Assembly: GCA_039619475.1 (NCBI GenBank)
Contig: CM077115.1
Span: forward strand, 499,431,352 to 499,495,351
From: Icerya purchasi
Taxonomy: Eukaryota; Arthropoda; Insecta; Hemiptera; Monophlebidae
Direction: 5' to 3'
DNA: 64,000 bases
The notes below the pieces were generated by a model. That model was not told the DNA's origin. It ran no database searches and worked only from the letters and a program-made list of their open reading frames with translations. Numbering within the stretch: position 1 is the stretch's first letter; the number at the start of each line of letters is the position of its first letter. The translations under genes were made by a program, and so were the position numbers. This document shows, one piece after another, positions 48,512-60,714 of this stretch.

Positions 48512-50228
48512 CAGGGTGATTATAATTCAAGCTTCAAAACGCTATAAAAAAAAGAACCACTGAGCAGAATGTCGTCAAATTTGAACGGAATATTATTGAA
48601 GAAGGGGGAAAGCGTATGGCATAAGAAAAAAATAGTTCTAAATTTCAGCAACAGATGTCGTTGTAGGAATCATAATTTAAAAGGGTTCGACTATAAATGA
48701 CAAATGAATCGTAAAACACCGGCTAAGGTGTTACACGTTAAACCAACTGTACGGTACAGGTGTGATCCTGTCAGTTACGTAAGCCCACCACATCGGATGG
48801 GAAAAATCGGCTCTTAATTGTCCCGAGGCCAAAAACCGCATAAAAAGCATCCATCAAAAATCGGTTTTTATATTTCGTGAGACTGGCGCAAAACATGTAC
48901 AATACGCTGTCCACAAACAAGTTGAAATCGAGAAACAGCATGTTCCACAACTGATCGAAATGTTTCCGGGATCACGTTCAGAATGTGTTGCGCAATGAGT
49001 GCCTTCGATTCAGCTAAATTTGCAATCGGAACACTGAACACGACTATTTTCAAATAGCCCTACAGCCAGAGGTCTCACGGATTAAGATTAGGTGATCGGG
49101 ACGGCCAGACTGTAGGGAAATGACGGCTGATAATTCTAGAATCTACGAAGCTTCAGCAGCTGCTTCACTGGATTTGCACTATGCGGAGGAGGGCCATCTT
49201 GCATAAAAACGATTCCATCCACACATACACGTTGTTGAAGGGCTGGAATGACGTGGTTACGCAAAAAACACTCATAGTGTTTACCAGTGACGGTACAGGT
49301 AACAGGACCGAAAGCATCCGTCTGCTCTAAAAAATACGGCCCCCCTATGATCTATGATAAATGATGCCGATAACTCGCACCACACAGTGACCTTTGCAGA
49401 ATGAAGTGGTCCTGGTCGCTTTGCGAGTGGATTTTCTGTTGCCCATATTCGGAAATTCTGTATATTGACATATCGTTGCAGATGGAACTTCGTCTGTCCA
49501 GCAAATTTTCCACTGCCATTCATTGTTTACTTTCCGGCAAGCAAGAAATTTTAAAGCAAACGTCTGTTCTCTTGCTGGCAGGTCAGCAAGAAGAAACTCC
49601 TGCGAGTGGTTAATTTTCTATGGATAGCAATGCATTTATGCAGCGTGCTCACAGGCCTATCTAATCTTCGGGCAATTCCTCGTGCAGTGCACGGTTGCAC
49701 ACTACCGCTCGACTCGGCCCACACTGCTGTGCGGCCACTTCTTCAACTAACGTCGAATCAATTTTTCTCATTCCTCTAGCAGATTGCACATCAAAAGAAC
49801 CTGTCTTTTCGAATTTCCGAATCGTTTTCTACAGACCCCCGCCGACAGTCATCGGACCAGCAGCGCCTTTTTTCATACCTCTGAGTGTCCGGAAGTTTTG
49901 CGAGCTACCGGTGCACAAAGTCATTGTTCTTGTAAAAAAGCTTTACAAGCAGAGCGCGGTCCTTCATTGAGACAGTCGTGGCGAACTTTTCAGACGCGAA
50001 ATGAGGATAAGCCGTGTAGCCGGCGTTTTTATAACAACTGCTGTGAGTTGTGCACAGGTATTTTCCATCATCTGTTGCTAAAATTTGTAACTTTTTTTTG
50101 ATTTTTTACATCATCCGCTTTCCCTCTTCTTCAGTAATATTCCGTTTAAATTTGACTTCATTCTGATCGGTGTTTTTTTTTTTTTTTTATAGCGTTTTGA
50201 AAAGTGAACTATAATTATAATCACTCCG
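48512..50228 (-). mobile_element. Tc1/mariner-type transposon, 1717 bp, TA target site
   Basis: Flanked by TA at 48510-48511 and 50229-50230. The terminal inverted repeats run for about 110 bp. Left starts CAGGGTGATTATAATT; right, reverse-complemented, starts CGGAGTGATTATAATT. Both continue with TTCAAAACGCTATAAAAAAA, AGTCAAATTT(A/G)AACGGAATATTA-type sequence and a GGGAAAGCG block. It contains one minus-strand transposase pseudogene. Length and TA duplication fit a complete but mutated copy. Confidence 0.9.
48890..49990 (-). pseudogene. mariner-like transposase, inactivated
   Basis: Minus-strand frames read, in order: LLVKLFYKNND (N-terminal helix-turn-helix region), a second DNA-binding part (RPVSTLHKCIAIH), WTDEV followed by FHLQRYVNIQNFRIWATENP (first catalytic Asp region), KVTVWCELSASFIIDHRGAV, GIVFMQDGPPPHSANPVKQL (second Asp) and, after frameshifts, FPTVWPSRSPNLNP, a stop, then DLWL (third catalytic residue as Asp, so DDD rather than DDE). 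Frameshifts and stops occur in the N-terminal half, between the catalytic blocks and just before the last Asp. It cannot make a working enzyme. The ends could still be moved by a related transposase in trans. Confidence 0.85.
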
Positions 50229-50234
50229 TATTAC

Positions 50235-52850
50235 TGCGTGCGAAGTCACTTTGGCCAGCGCGCATAAAAATATCCAGTACGATTTTTAATCACATTTCTC
50301 CAAAAATTAAAACAAAAATTTTAAAACACTATTTTCACTCACCCGTAATGTTTAGAAACACGGGCAACGGGGGGACATTTCGGGAAAGGCATAAATAATT
50401 GAAATGTACGAAGTAACAAGTTTGAAAAAAACCATTTTCAAAAAAAAAATTATTACCCTAACTGGACTAAGGCAAATATAATGAACCTGTCGTCGTCACT
50501 CGGGATAAAATCATAATCGCACCGGGAAATGTTTTATCATTAGCTATTGACAGATAAAGCAGAAGACGATCAGACTATAAACAATGTACAGGATTTTACG
50601 GGATTTACAGGACTAGAAATAACGATACAAAATTTTTCGCATACGATTAAATATCGAAGAAGTGTATCGATGAAATTAATGAAAAGTACAACGCGTGTAA
50701 TTTTAAAGAAAATTTTATTATAAGGAAGAATAAAATAAAAATACGATTGATGGCATTGTAGAACGAAAAAATTTAAAAGTAGTAAACAAAGTAGGATCTC
50801 GGTGTTACGGTAAATTAAAATATTATCCAAAAAAAAAAAAAAAAAAGAAAAAGAAAATTCCTTCGTTTTCTTTTACTTTAATTTTCTTTTACTTTAATTT
50901 TCTTCCCTGTCCTTTTATGGTTCTTAAATTTTCTTCGTAATATCATTTGATTGCAATTTGCTGATAAGAAAGCATCACCGCGTAGTTTTAAGGAAAATAT
51001 AAATATAATTTATATATGCTGCGTAAGTTCTACTTTAGACAATACTACATATTGTGCAGCCCTCAAAAAAGAAGAGATGATATACTAGTTAGTTCTTAAG
51101 CTAGATAATTCGATTATAATTACATCGAGTACATTCGAGTTTGTATGAAAGAAGATTATAGTACAGAAAAAAGAAATTACGTTTTATGTTACTTTTTTAT
51201 AAGCCGATGGGTGTGTTTTTGATTTTATTTAAAAACAAAAATTATAATAATAAAAAAAAATGTGAACTGAACAGGCGATTCTGAACTAGTTACGAACAAA
51301 TTTGTTTACAATTTAATAAGTTTACATTTTCCGAACTGTAATTTTATTTGTAAATAATTCCAATATGTACGGTGCGCGCATGTCGTGTTCCAAATCGAAT
51401 CAAATCGATTTTATTATTATTACTATTTACAAACCGCAACTACGCAGCAGTGCGCGAGTCGTGGTTTAACATACAGAGTACGAACAATCACTGACTACAT
51501 AAACATGTACAAACTAAAAGACTGGCGCACTGGATAAACAACCGTATAGGAATTATAATTGTAAAATTAAACTGAAAATAGACGGAATAAAAAATAAATT
51601 AAAAAATTACCAACCCCTTCTGTAAACTTTGTGCTAATTTTAGTACGACGCATGGGGCGAATACGTCAAATGACGCTTAAAATTAATTTTCTTCAACGAG
51701 AATGGCTGTGTGTGTGTTTTTTTTTTAAATAATGTTACTTTAGTAGATCTCCTATATGTTGTTGTGTCGGTTCGCGTATGCTCAAAACATTGAATCGCGA
51801 CAATCTTTGAAGTTTCATTCTTTTTAAATAATACTAATATCCAGTATCCGTAGTTTGATGAGTAATACACGGTAAATAAACCTGTTAAAACTGAGGTTTT
51901 TTATTTTTACTATCAATCATCTCGAATGAGAATTCCGTTCGGATTTCTAAATGCCAATGAAGGAACGCTTATTCCGTCAACCGCTCAACTATCTGAACAC
52001 ACATCTGCACACATTTCAACACAAGTCAAACTGTTTTTTTTTTTTTTTTTGAATTACTTAGTTCATCGCTTCGCGGTGTTCCATTAAAAGTTTCCGTGTT
52101 ATTTCTTCTCATGAAACGTGCGGCAGTGTGAAAAATAACAACGATTAATTAGAACGGAGGCAGTGAAACCTTGAACTTGAAGAATGCAACAGAAAGATGG
52201 TAGAATAAATATGAAGTTATGGAAATTTTGGAACTGAAGTTTTTATTCGTTAAAGAATTTAAATTCACAAAAAAAAAAAAAAAAAACAAAAAAAAACAGA
52301 AAACATCTCCGAAGAGCATTTAAAAATTATCGCGTAATTCTTTCGCTGTAATCAGCAGGACGCTCTAAAATTTCCCGCGATAAATATAGATCCGATACTT
52401 CCGGAGGAACTGCTGATTCATTTAAAAGTCACGCGTACGCAGAGGTGTATCCTCGGTGAGTACACTTGTCAAGATAGAATAGTTTTTGGTATCGAATTAG
52501 CGTACTTCCGATTATTGTTCGGGCGGGTATTTTGCACTGTGTACATTAGGAATAACTGTAGTGCGAACGAAATGATTATTAAGAATTAATAAGGGAAGGA
52601 GGGAGATTGTTTATTGTTTAAGGTTCGAAATTGTATCTCTCAACGGTATTGTGTATTTTATTGCCGAAATTAGCCAAACAGTTATTAGGAAAAATGTTTT
52701 TTTTTTTTTTTTTTTTTCATCGTTAAAAATATCATGTACTTTCTGTTAAAGTTAGAATGAGAATACGTTAACCTGCCAACCTCAGTCTCGTAATGTTCAT
52801 AATTAAACTGAAGTCGTCGCTATTTAAAATTTCCTTTTGAAAGATTTAAA
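50235..52850. other. no gene recognised
   Basis: AT-rich sequence with many A and T tracts (50826, 52034, 52268, 52700). No frame above about 86 codons and none with a motif. Confidence 0.5.
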
Positions 52851-55240
52851 CTACTTCGAGCTTGTTCCCAGTCCTGTTTAAGTCTGTTCCGATATTACGC
52901 TCTCTTTTCTCACCTGCAATTCCGAGTGGTGGCGGCTCATCTTTGACGATAAAAATGTTACCGAAGCACTCACATCATTTTCTCGTATATATGTATGTAT
53001 ATTTATCACATCGTCTTTCGCATTCGTTCCGTTTCTTGAATTTAAACCGGTTTTCTTTGGATGATACTATAGAGGGAAATAAAACGGTTGAGCATCTGTC
53101 TCGTGACGCAGTTATTAATGGGGGGATACACTCATACGCTGTTAATAACAACGTTTAGAAAGTTTCATTTAAATTTTTCATTAAGCGTCTTCTGTTTTCC
53201 TAATCAACATCAGCTAATTTTCGGTTTGCCTAGGGATGTGTGGGCTGTGAACAGAATGTGAAACATGTGAGCGGGGCACAGAGACAGATTGATGTCTAGG
53301 ATCAAGGTGCGAAGTATGTGACCGGCGACGAATCCCGCTATAAGCGATTTTCAAATCAGACTACGACACCTGGGAATGTTCGTGGAGGTACTCTCAGGTA
53401 AATTGAAGATTGTAGAAGGGTGAATGAAGGGCGTTGTGGAATTTTTCGTATGAGGCTCATTACGTCCAATCGGGTAATTTCTAAAGAAACGAATACGCTG
53501 TTTACTGCGGCGGTGAATCACAGAGCAACAATGGGGAATAGCTGTTTTAGTATTTAAGGGGAGATTGAACGTATCGTCAGAGGATCAATGATCGTGTATT
53601 ATTATTGTGATTAATTTAGAGAATCAAAACCGGTGGTAAAAATGAATCTTGTTCAGATACACGCTCCTCTGCAACAGTGGAGGTTAGGAAGTCGTTTTAT
53701 GGTCCATTCGAGTACTTGCTAAATTTTCTTCCCCGTAGAGCGGTTGTTTTAATCGCTATGTACGATTTCAACGTAAAGATGGGGGACATTCGAACAACTT
53801 CGGATTTATGTCGGCAGATATTCAAACAGGCAACCGTAATGTGACCGGTGACAAGTTTAGCTTATGATCGATGAGACTCGGTTCTCATGTTCAGCTGCCC
53901 GCAAGCGAATTTAAAGAGTTAATAAGCACATTGTTCAGCGGCGAACAATAGTGGATGTTGAAAAGTCTACAGGAAATATGCCGTGCAAATTGTATAAAGC
54001 GCTGCACGAATGGTGCAGCTTAGCATTCTCAGAGAAATCTGGCATAGAGAGACGTTTCCGGTGAAAGTAAGAGAACTGCTAATATGGGGCTGTTCGGGGA
54101 ACGAAAGACTGATGCCGAAACTCACCGAAATTTGCAGTGGAAATCGTTCTTGGTACCTCGTGCCAGTAAAATCACTTTCAAGATGACAGACTGTACACAC
54201 ATTGATGCCAGTAAGCTGGTTTTGTTGTTAAAGGCATGAGGGTGAACCTCAGCATACCCTCATCGAAAAAGCTCGTGAATGTTGCAAACTGCATATATTC
54301 AGTCGTCTAAATTGTTATCATGCTATCAAGTATCGGTATAGCTGTGTCTTTACAATTGATGCGTTCGTAGAGTTTATTGCACAAAGAGCGGCTCAGGTGT
54401 TAAGCTTTATTTACTCTTTGTTTCATTTTGTAGACTCTTATAATATAGCGTCGTATATAGCCCATTTTTAATTTTTTCTAGACTATTTATAATATTTACA
54501 TTTGCAGGCCTCCCCAGTTAGTTTCGTTGACATGATCCTGATAAATGAGAGCGTCTTTTGCGCGGAATAATTATAATATTTAATTTTTTTTTTTTTTAAT
54601 ACAGAAATAAATATCGGTAACAATAATATGGCGGTAATAGGCATTTTATTAATATTTGGAATGAGTAAGTAAGCTGGGGGGGGGCTGTTAGATGGGTTAA
54701 AGCATTGTGATACCTTTATATAAAAGCCGCGTTTTCTAGAATATTTTATATTCGAAATGCTTTCATTATATTATAGTTGCAGACTTGATCGTTAAATCGG
54801 ATAGAATTAATCTATTAATACTCCTATATCGCGTGTCTTTGACAACCACTTATTTTTGAATGATTCTTAATTTCAGCCAGTAACAGTTCAGACTGAAGTA
54901 TTTTTGTTTCCATTCATCTCGTAATTACATCGTTTCATTTATTACCTTTTACATTGATAAAATATGCCTAGACTTACTAATTTTTATTAGGGCATATGCG
55001 ACTGCACGGGGACGAAAAAAAACAAATAACCAACCTTCCGTAAACGTCTTTTTATCTATAAACGCCCTGCTGTGCATAGACTGCAAAAACATTTTATTCG
55101 ACATTTTAATTTGACGAAGGGCAACTTTTCGATTAAATTTCGAGTTTACTCTATATTCCAGTTTTCTTTCCGTCTAATAATCAATCGGTAATTAAGCTGT
55201 TAATTTCTCTTTCAGCGTTCGTCTCGTCGGATGCGACCCC
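52851..55240. other. no gene recognised; locally GC-richer 53.2-54.3 kb
   Basis: The patch 53200-54300 has less A/T-tract structure than its flanks and could be an old, decayed transposon. I could not recover any protein motif on either strand. The 98-codon frame at 52862-53158 ends in a stretch faintly like a LINE tail, too weak to call. Confidence 0.35.
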
Positions 55241-55249
55241 ATACACGGG

Positions 55250-56055
55250 AGAAATTTAGGAGCAAGTACTTAGGGTGACCCCTGTGGAAGAACAGAACAA
55301 ACTAGGGCGCGATGAGGTAGAGGGGCAACGGCGAGTAAATAATCTCGCTAGTACTCGCGTCCTCAGCATCGGTCTCTTGGCTTTCCAGCTCCGCCTGAAA
55401 ACAATGGCGTACAAACTCGCTCGATCGCTCGTCACTGCCGTTATACATGACAATAAAATGACGGGTTTTCTCAAGTGCGCACTAATTAGCTATTTCGTGC
55501 GGCGGTTTTTCTTTCTTCTTTTTTCCTTTTTTGTTGTTTGTATCGTTTCCTCGGGAAAAAGACACTTTCACCGGGATCATATGAGATAAAAAAAAAAGAG
55601 TCGGTGCCATGCAACAATCGGTAAAACCGGAGAAAAGCACCGTGCACCAATCAGGAAGGAAGCTACCGTCGTCATCGCGGATGCTAAATGGAAAGAAAAT
55701 GTGTTCCTGTGTTCCAGTCGATAAACCCCGCGTCGCCGCGCAGAATGATGTGTCAATTATTCTTCCAGTATTTGCTGACGCATTATTATTATTTCTCTTT
55801 TCTCGAATTCCAGCTTTTTCATCAACCTCATTAATTTATCCGTCGCTTGCACGCGCTAGCCGTTCTATGGGACAACGTTCTAACGTGTTATTCGAGAGCG
55901 AAATAATAAATCTCTTTTTTGTAATCGCATTAAAAGTTAACAATGTGCATGCGATGATACGTTTACAGACGAACTCGATCCCGAGCGGCAGCGGGAATTA
56001 CAAAAAGTTACAAGTATATATTTACACGAATGCTATCGGTGATATAGCAAGGTGA
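55250..56055. other. GC-richer block with long open frames, unresolved
   Basis: Overlapping open frames occur on plus (55275-55589, 104 codons; 55609-56055, 148 codons) and minus (55474-55256). On minus, a TTGTTTTCAG acceptor at about 55400 is followed by an acidic reading (AELESQETDAEDASTSEI) before a stop. This could be an exon of a gene reaching into the window. None of the products is recognisable, so this is a candidate only. Confidence 0.25.
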
Positions 56056-56436
56056 ATTACAAAAAGGCGATAATGAAAATAATTATAATATCGAACTTAT
56101 TATTGTTCGGACGCGCAAAGTGCTTCTTCTGTACGGATGAGAACTTACATTTTTATATTGAATTATTCAATCAGTTTTTTTCGAATTGTAATCTATATAT
56201 TATTATAACGCCTAGACGCGTCGACAATGATCGCTTTTTTGCAAAAAGATCATATTTATGTTTATATATAAGCGATTTTTGATTTTTTTGATTTACATGT
56301 AAAATATTTCCCCCCCTTTCTTTCCTTCCTACCTCTCTCCCTCTACTTATACATGCATATACATACATATATACATACATACATATATATAATTATATAT
56401 ATGTATTAATTACAACGTAATTCTTAGGCCGGCCCC

Positions 56437-56562
56437 CATTAGATTTTGTAACAAAAAAATGTCCCAAAAAATACCCCCCAATTTTATGTAACGAAAGTTA
56501 AATGTTAAATGAAAACGTTACTTTTAATAGTGCATCATTAGATTTTGTAACAAAAAAATGTA
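56437..56562. repeat. 26-bp direct repeat, 98-bp period
   Basis: CATTAGATTTTGTAACAAAA followed by AAATGT occurs at about 56437 and again at about 56535. Confidence 0.85.
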
Positions 56563-56828
56563 TCAATTTTATATAACAAAATGGTATAAATTATTGTTTG
56601 TTTTTTTCTTCTTTTTATTATATAAAATTAATTTGAAAATATTTTAATTTAAAGGAAAGAAGGGTAGGATTTTAGCGATTATGTTATTTTTGTTTGTATC
56701 GATGCCGATAAGAATGACATTGTAAATTTCAATCATTTTATATAAAGTATAGAAGAGAAAGAGATAGAAATGTAAACAAGAGGGGTCAAGAGGCAGAATT
56801 TTTGCGAGGCCAAAATGGCCGAGTTTAA

Positions 56829-56829
<1 letters not shown>

Positions 56830-56895
<66 letters not shown>

Positions 56896-56993
56896 TGTAT
56901 ATATATATATTTATATATGTATATATATATCTATATATGTATATATATATATTTATATATGTATATATATATATATCTATATATGTATAAATA

Positions 56994-57035
<42 letters not shown>

Positions 57036-57085
57036 CATATATTGTGTATATATATATGTATATATATATGTATGTGTATATAAAT
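56830..57085. repeat. (TA)n/(TATATG)n microsatellite, about 255 bp
   Basis: Nearly pure TA with interspersed TATATG units. It produces an artificial Ile/Tyr reading frame that is not a gene. Confidence 0.95.
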
Positions 57086-57089
57086 AAGT

Positions 57090-58425
57090 AGGGAGAATTA
57101 AAATCAAAAATTATTGCGTTTTGGTGTAATAATATAACAAATTTGTTCGGTGTAATTAAAATTTAAGTGTATATTCCCGTGTATATTTAAGTGAATTTCG
57201 GCGGCATTTTTATTTAATTCAAATGGAATCTAAAATTTGCTATCTAAACAAACTGTCATAAAGGAAAGAAAAAAATTTAATAAAAGTCACTAGTAGATTA
57301 CCGACTAAAATACGTTTTTAATGAGATGAATTTCTGCGAACGCGTATGAGCATACTTTCTTAGGCTGGAAAAGCTCTGCCATATATTACGTTGAATACTT
57401 TCATCGGCTTGAAATCCATCATGCGGTTCTAACAGGAACCTTTTTTAATGATGGGAAGACAAAAAAACCGTTACATCGATAAACAAAAAAATTTGACAAC
57501 TAAGAAGGTATTTTTATCTTTTTTTATTCTTCTGAAATCGTTTTGAATAAGTTTTTAGGAACAATATCTGAACTTTACAAACTCACAAACTTCTATTAGG
57601 AATATTTCCGTGCTAATTTTTATCGTTTGTCGCATTAATAGAGTTATTCCGCAGACTTCAGTTTGCCAATTTTACATTTTTAACCGTATTCTTAAACACA
57701 AGATGGAGTACTACAATAATACCCGTTGCCCAAAAAAACAGAAGAATGCACGGAGAAAGTAAATACTTTGATGAACAGGAAGGTTTTGAGATTTTTCTAA
57801 TCGGTACTCTGCTTTAGCGAGAATTTGCATTGGAAGAAGACGGTCTAAGAGGAAGGAAATAAATAAAACGCGAACAAATAAAGTGCATTATCGGAGAAAA
57901 CGAAATGATCGAAACAGAAGCCTCATTCCGTTATCAAGCGAATAATATCAATTACTCAAAAACAACAGAAACGCAGAGAACGTAACGTGCAGCAACGAAA
58001 AGATTTCTTCGCGATGTTTTTAATCAACAGGGTCGTTCGTGAAACATCATTTAATTGTAATTGTTCTCATCAGAGATGGTTCAAACACGGCAACCTGGTC
58101 GAGATTTCGGAGTTTATCAAATTTATGTGCGAGACACTTAATTATGCTTCTGAATAACATTTCTACTACAATCGACTTTTACTGTTTGCACCTGTTATGT
58201 TGAACGCTTACAAAAACGCAAAATCACACCTCGTAGTTTAATTAATAGGCCACTTATTAATTACAAATTACACAACATTCTTTTCTCCTCCGTACGAATG
58301 AATTTTGCTTTCGCGATAAAAACTGATCGACTTCAGCCTCAAAGAATTTTCTAGTTTTATAAAATAAAATAAATAAATATCCCTTATTAACAAACAAAAT
58401 TAGTGTTAAATATATTATATATTTA
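57090..58425. other. no gene recognised
   Basis: AT-rich sequence without notable frames or repeats. Confidence 0.5.
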
Positions 58426-58429
58426 AACA

Positions 58430-58603
58430 ATTAAAATAAAAACCTCAATTTAAGGGAACGTTTTCGGGCATAGCCTATCATCGACAAACAATATTAAGTA
58501 CGCTCAGATAAAACTAAAAATCTAAGTGTACTTTATATTGTTTTCTGATGAAGGCCCACGCTCGAAACCGTTTCCCTAAATTGAGATATTTATTTTAATA
58601 ATT
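58430..58603. repeat. long hairpin of two head-to-head Penelope-type 3' regions with hammerhead-like boxes
   Basis: The arms 58430-58507 and 58521-58603 are diverged reverse complements around a 13-nt loop. In the right arm the plus strand reads CTGATGA (58545-58551), a short GGC…GCT stem, then CGAAAC (58563-58568). In the left arm the minus strand reads CGATGA, GGC-tat-GCC, then GAAAACG. Both match the region after the Penelope GIY-YIG remnant at 29.7 kb. CUGAUGA-stem II-GAAA is the hammerhead ribozyme core order, and Penelope-like elements are known to carry hammerheads. Helix III and the cleavage site are not clear. Confidence 0.6.
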
Positions 58604-59197
58604 CATTAAAATAATTAATTAAAATAATTAATTAAAATAATTTATTAAAATTATTTAATACTTATTTTCATTTTTCTAATAAGGGGCGTATTTATTTATT
58701 TTATTTTATAAATATGAAAAAAAAACGGGTACGGACTTGTTTATATTTAGTTTTACGGTTTACTCCGAAAACCGAAATTATTTTTTAAATAAAATTGCTT
58801 CGGTTGCATTACTGACTTTGAGAAAGGCTCATTCGTCGATAATGCTCGGAGGGTTCTCTCATGATATTTACGCATGTTTCTTATCAAAGATTGTTTTTCT
58901 AGGATCCTTTAATACTTTTTAATAGCTGGAAATCGATTTTCGTTATCAAATAACGATCCTTCTTGGAATTTCCATCAGCTCCTGTCGCTGACAATTAACT
59001 ATCATCGCCTTTCTCTGAACTAATTACGTTCGTTACGGCACCGTACGATAATTACTGCGCCGAATGATGCCGTTTCTTTTAGCTGATCTTAAAAATTTGT
59101 CAGTGCTGCATTCCTTCTTTCATATAGCAAAATTACATCATTTTCATCGTTAATAAGAGAAGTTCTTTTACCCGTTTGCGAACGTTAAAAGTGTCGC
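58604..59197. other. no gene recognised
   Basis: Starts with tandem AATTAATTAAAATAATT repeats (58604-58660), then ordinary AT-rich sequence. Confidence 0.45.
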
Positions 59198-59737
59198 GTT
59201 ATTTGTAGGGCTGTTAAAAACCGGGTAACCGGGTAAGGTTAAAAACCGATGATACGGGTGAAAATCGGTTTTACGGTTTTCACGGATACGGTTAATTGTA
59301 CGAAACGATATTCGTATTAATCGCAATGTTGAGTAAATAATAATAGTAATGATAATCTTTTTTTCGTTTCTTTTTGGATTGTTGTGTAATTAATGTCATT
59401 GCGGGATTTAGTTAAAATAGTTCGTGTTTTGTTGTTATCGCTTTGTCATTTGATAACATCAATCCTAGTTTCAAAAAATTATTTATTTACGGGAAAACCG
59501 CAGCTCGCTGAGTTAAAAAACCTTACTTCATAATCACTGGCGTACGCGCACTGCTTACGGGAGTGAGTCACTCAGCAACGCAACAGTTGCTATGCTACAA
59601 AAGACAGTCCCGCTCCAACCAGTGCGATTTATTTACAACGCATTGGGGAAAAAAGTTGTATTAAGTGGTTGAAAGTTAGTTTCGACGATTTATTTTCTTA
59701 AGCTATAGTTTTATTTTGATATCGTTTTCAATTCAAG

Positions 59738-59890
59738 ATGCCAAAAAAAAATAGTTGGGTATGAAATCATGCTGAAAAATCCATAGACAGTAAAGACGCA
59801 ATATGTAATTATTGTAAAGCCGTCTCAACTTACAATGGTTCTCCTTCGGCAATAGCAAATCACTTGAAAATTATTCATAATAGAATGCCG
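59738..59890 (+). pseudogene. N-terminal BED zinc finger of hAT transposase, truncated
   Basis: Starts MPKKNSWV, has a TGA where BED fingers usually have a Trp/Phe-containing stretch, then reads AEKSIDSKDAICNYCKAVST and SAIANHLKIIHNRMP. CxxC and HxxxxH ligands are kept. The rest of the transposase is missing. BED fingers bind the transposon ends. Confidence 0.8.
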
Positions 59891-59895
59891 AATAT

Positions 59896-60714
59896 TGTTA
59901 TTTTCGGTTTTTTTACGATATCTCAGCCATTTTTCAATTGATTTAAAAAATTCTTGTTGGAGGTTAAAGATAATGGAATGTTCTATAACGGTGAATTTTA
60001 TCAGATTTTTAAAGGTGGTGGAAGAGATTCAAAAAAAAATAAAAACATGCATTTTTGTCTGAAAAACCGCTTGAAATTCAACTAACAACACCAAAATAGA
60101 TATATGTTACATATATTAAAATAAAATGTTTTTCTGAATTTTTTCAAACTTCAGGAACAGATGAAACAAGTCCAAAAAAATGAAAACATGCATTTTTGTC
60201 TGAAAAACCGTTGAAACTTCAACTGGAAGCAAACCATAATATGTCATTGTGTTACCTAATTCGCTATTATGGGAATTTTAAATTCGTGCAGAACCTCTAT
60301 ATTTTTTTATTCTAACAATCCGAAAAAATTCAGGAAAACATGTTATCTTCAAATACGTAACATACACATATCTATTTCGTTGTTATTAGTTGAATTTCAA
60401 GATGGTTTTCAGTCAAAAAAGCATGTTTTTTTTTTTTTTTGAACCTCTCCGTCACTTTTAAAAATCTAAAAAAATTTCAATAAGTAGTTTACACCACAAA
60501 ATATGTTATATATTTTTTCCGTCGTAACTGAAATTTAAAATATTTTTTATGACATTTTAAAAATTTTGAAGGTTTCCAAAAAATTTGAATTTAGCGTCTA
60601 AAAATTTTAAAAAATTCACCATTATAGAATTCTCCATTATATTTAACCTCTAACAAGAATTTTTTAAATCGATTGAAAAATGGCTAAGATATCGTAAAAA
60701 AACCGAAAATAACG
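59896..60714. mobile_element. nested foldback element, about 820 bp, TIRs about 115 bp
   Basis: 59896-60010 and 60600-60714 are reverse complements with few mismatches (GTTATTTTCGGTTTTTTTAC, then ATATCT(C/T)AGCCATTTTTCAA). Inside, a block with AAAACATGCATTTTTGTCTG followed by AAAAACCG occurs twice directly (about 60044 and 60182) and once inverted (about 60400-60430). It interrupts the hAT element straight after the BED finger. No coding capacity. Confidence 0.85.

Noticed and set aside
56815..57087. 90-codon frame of Ile/Tyr/Lys
   Set aside because: Pure translation of the TA microsatellite.
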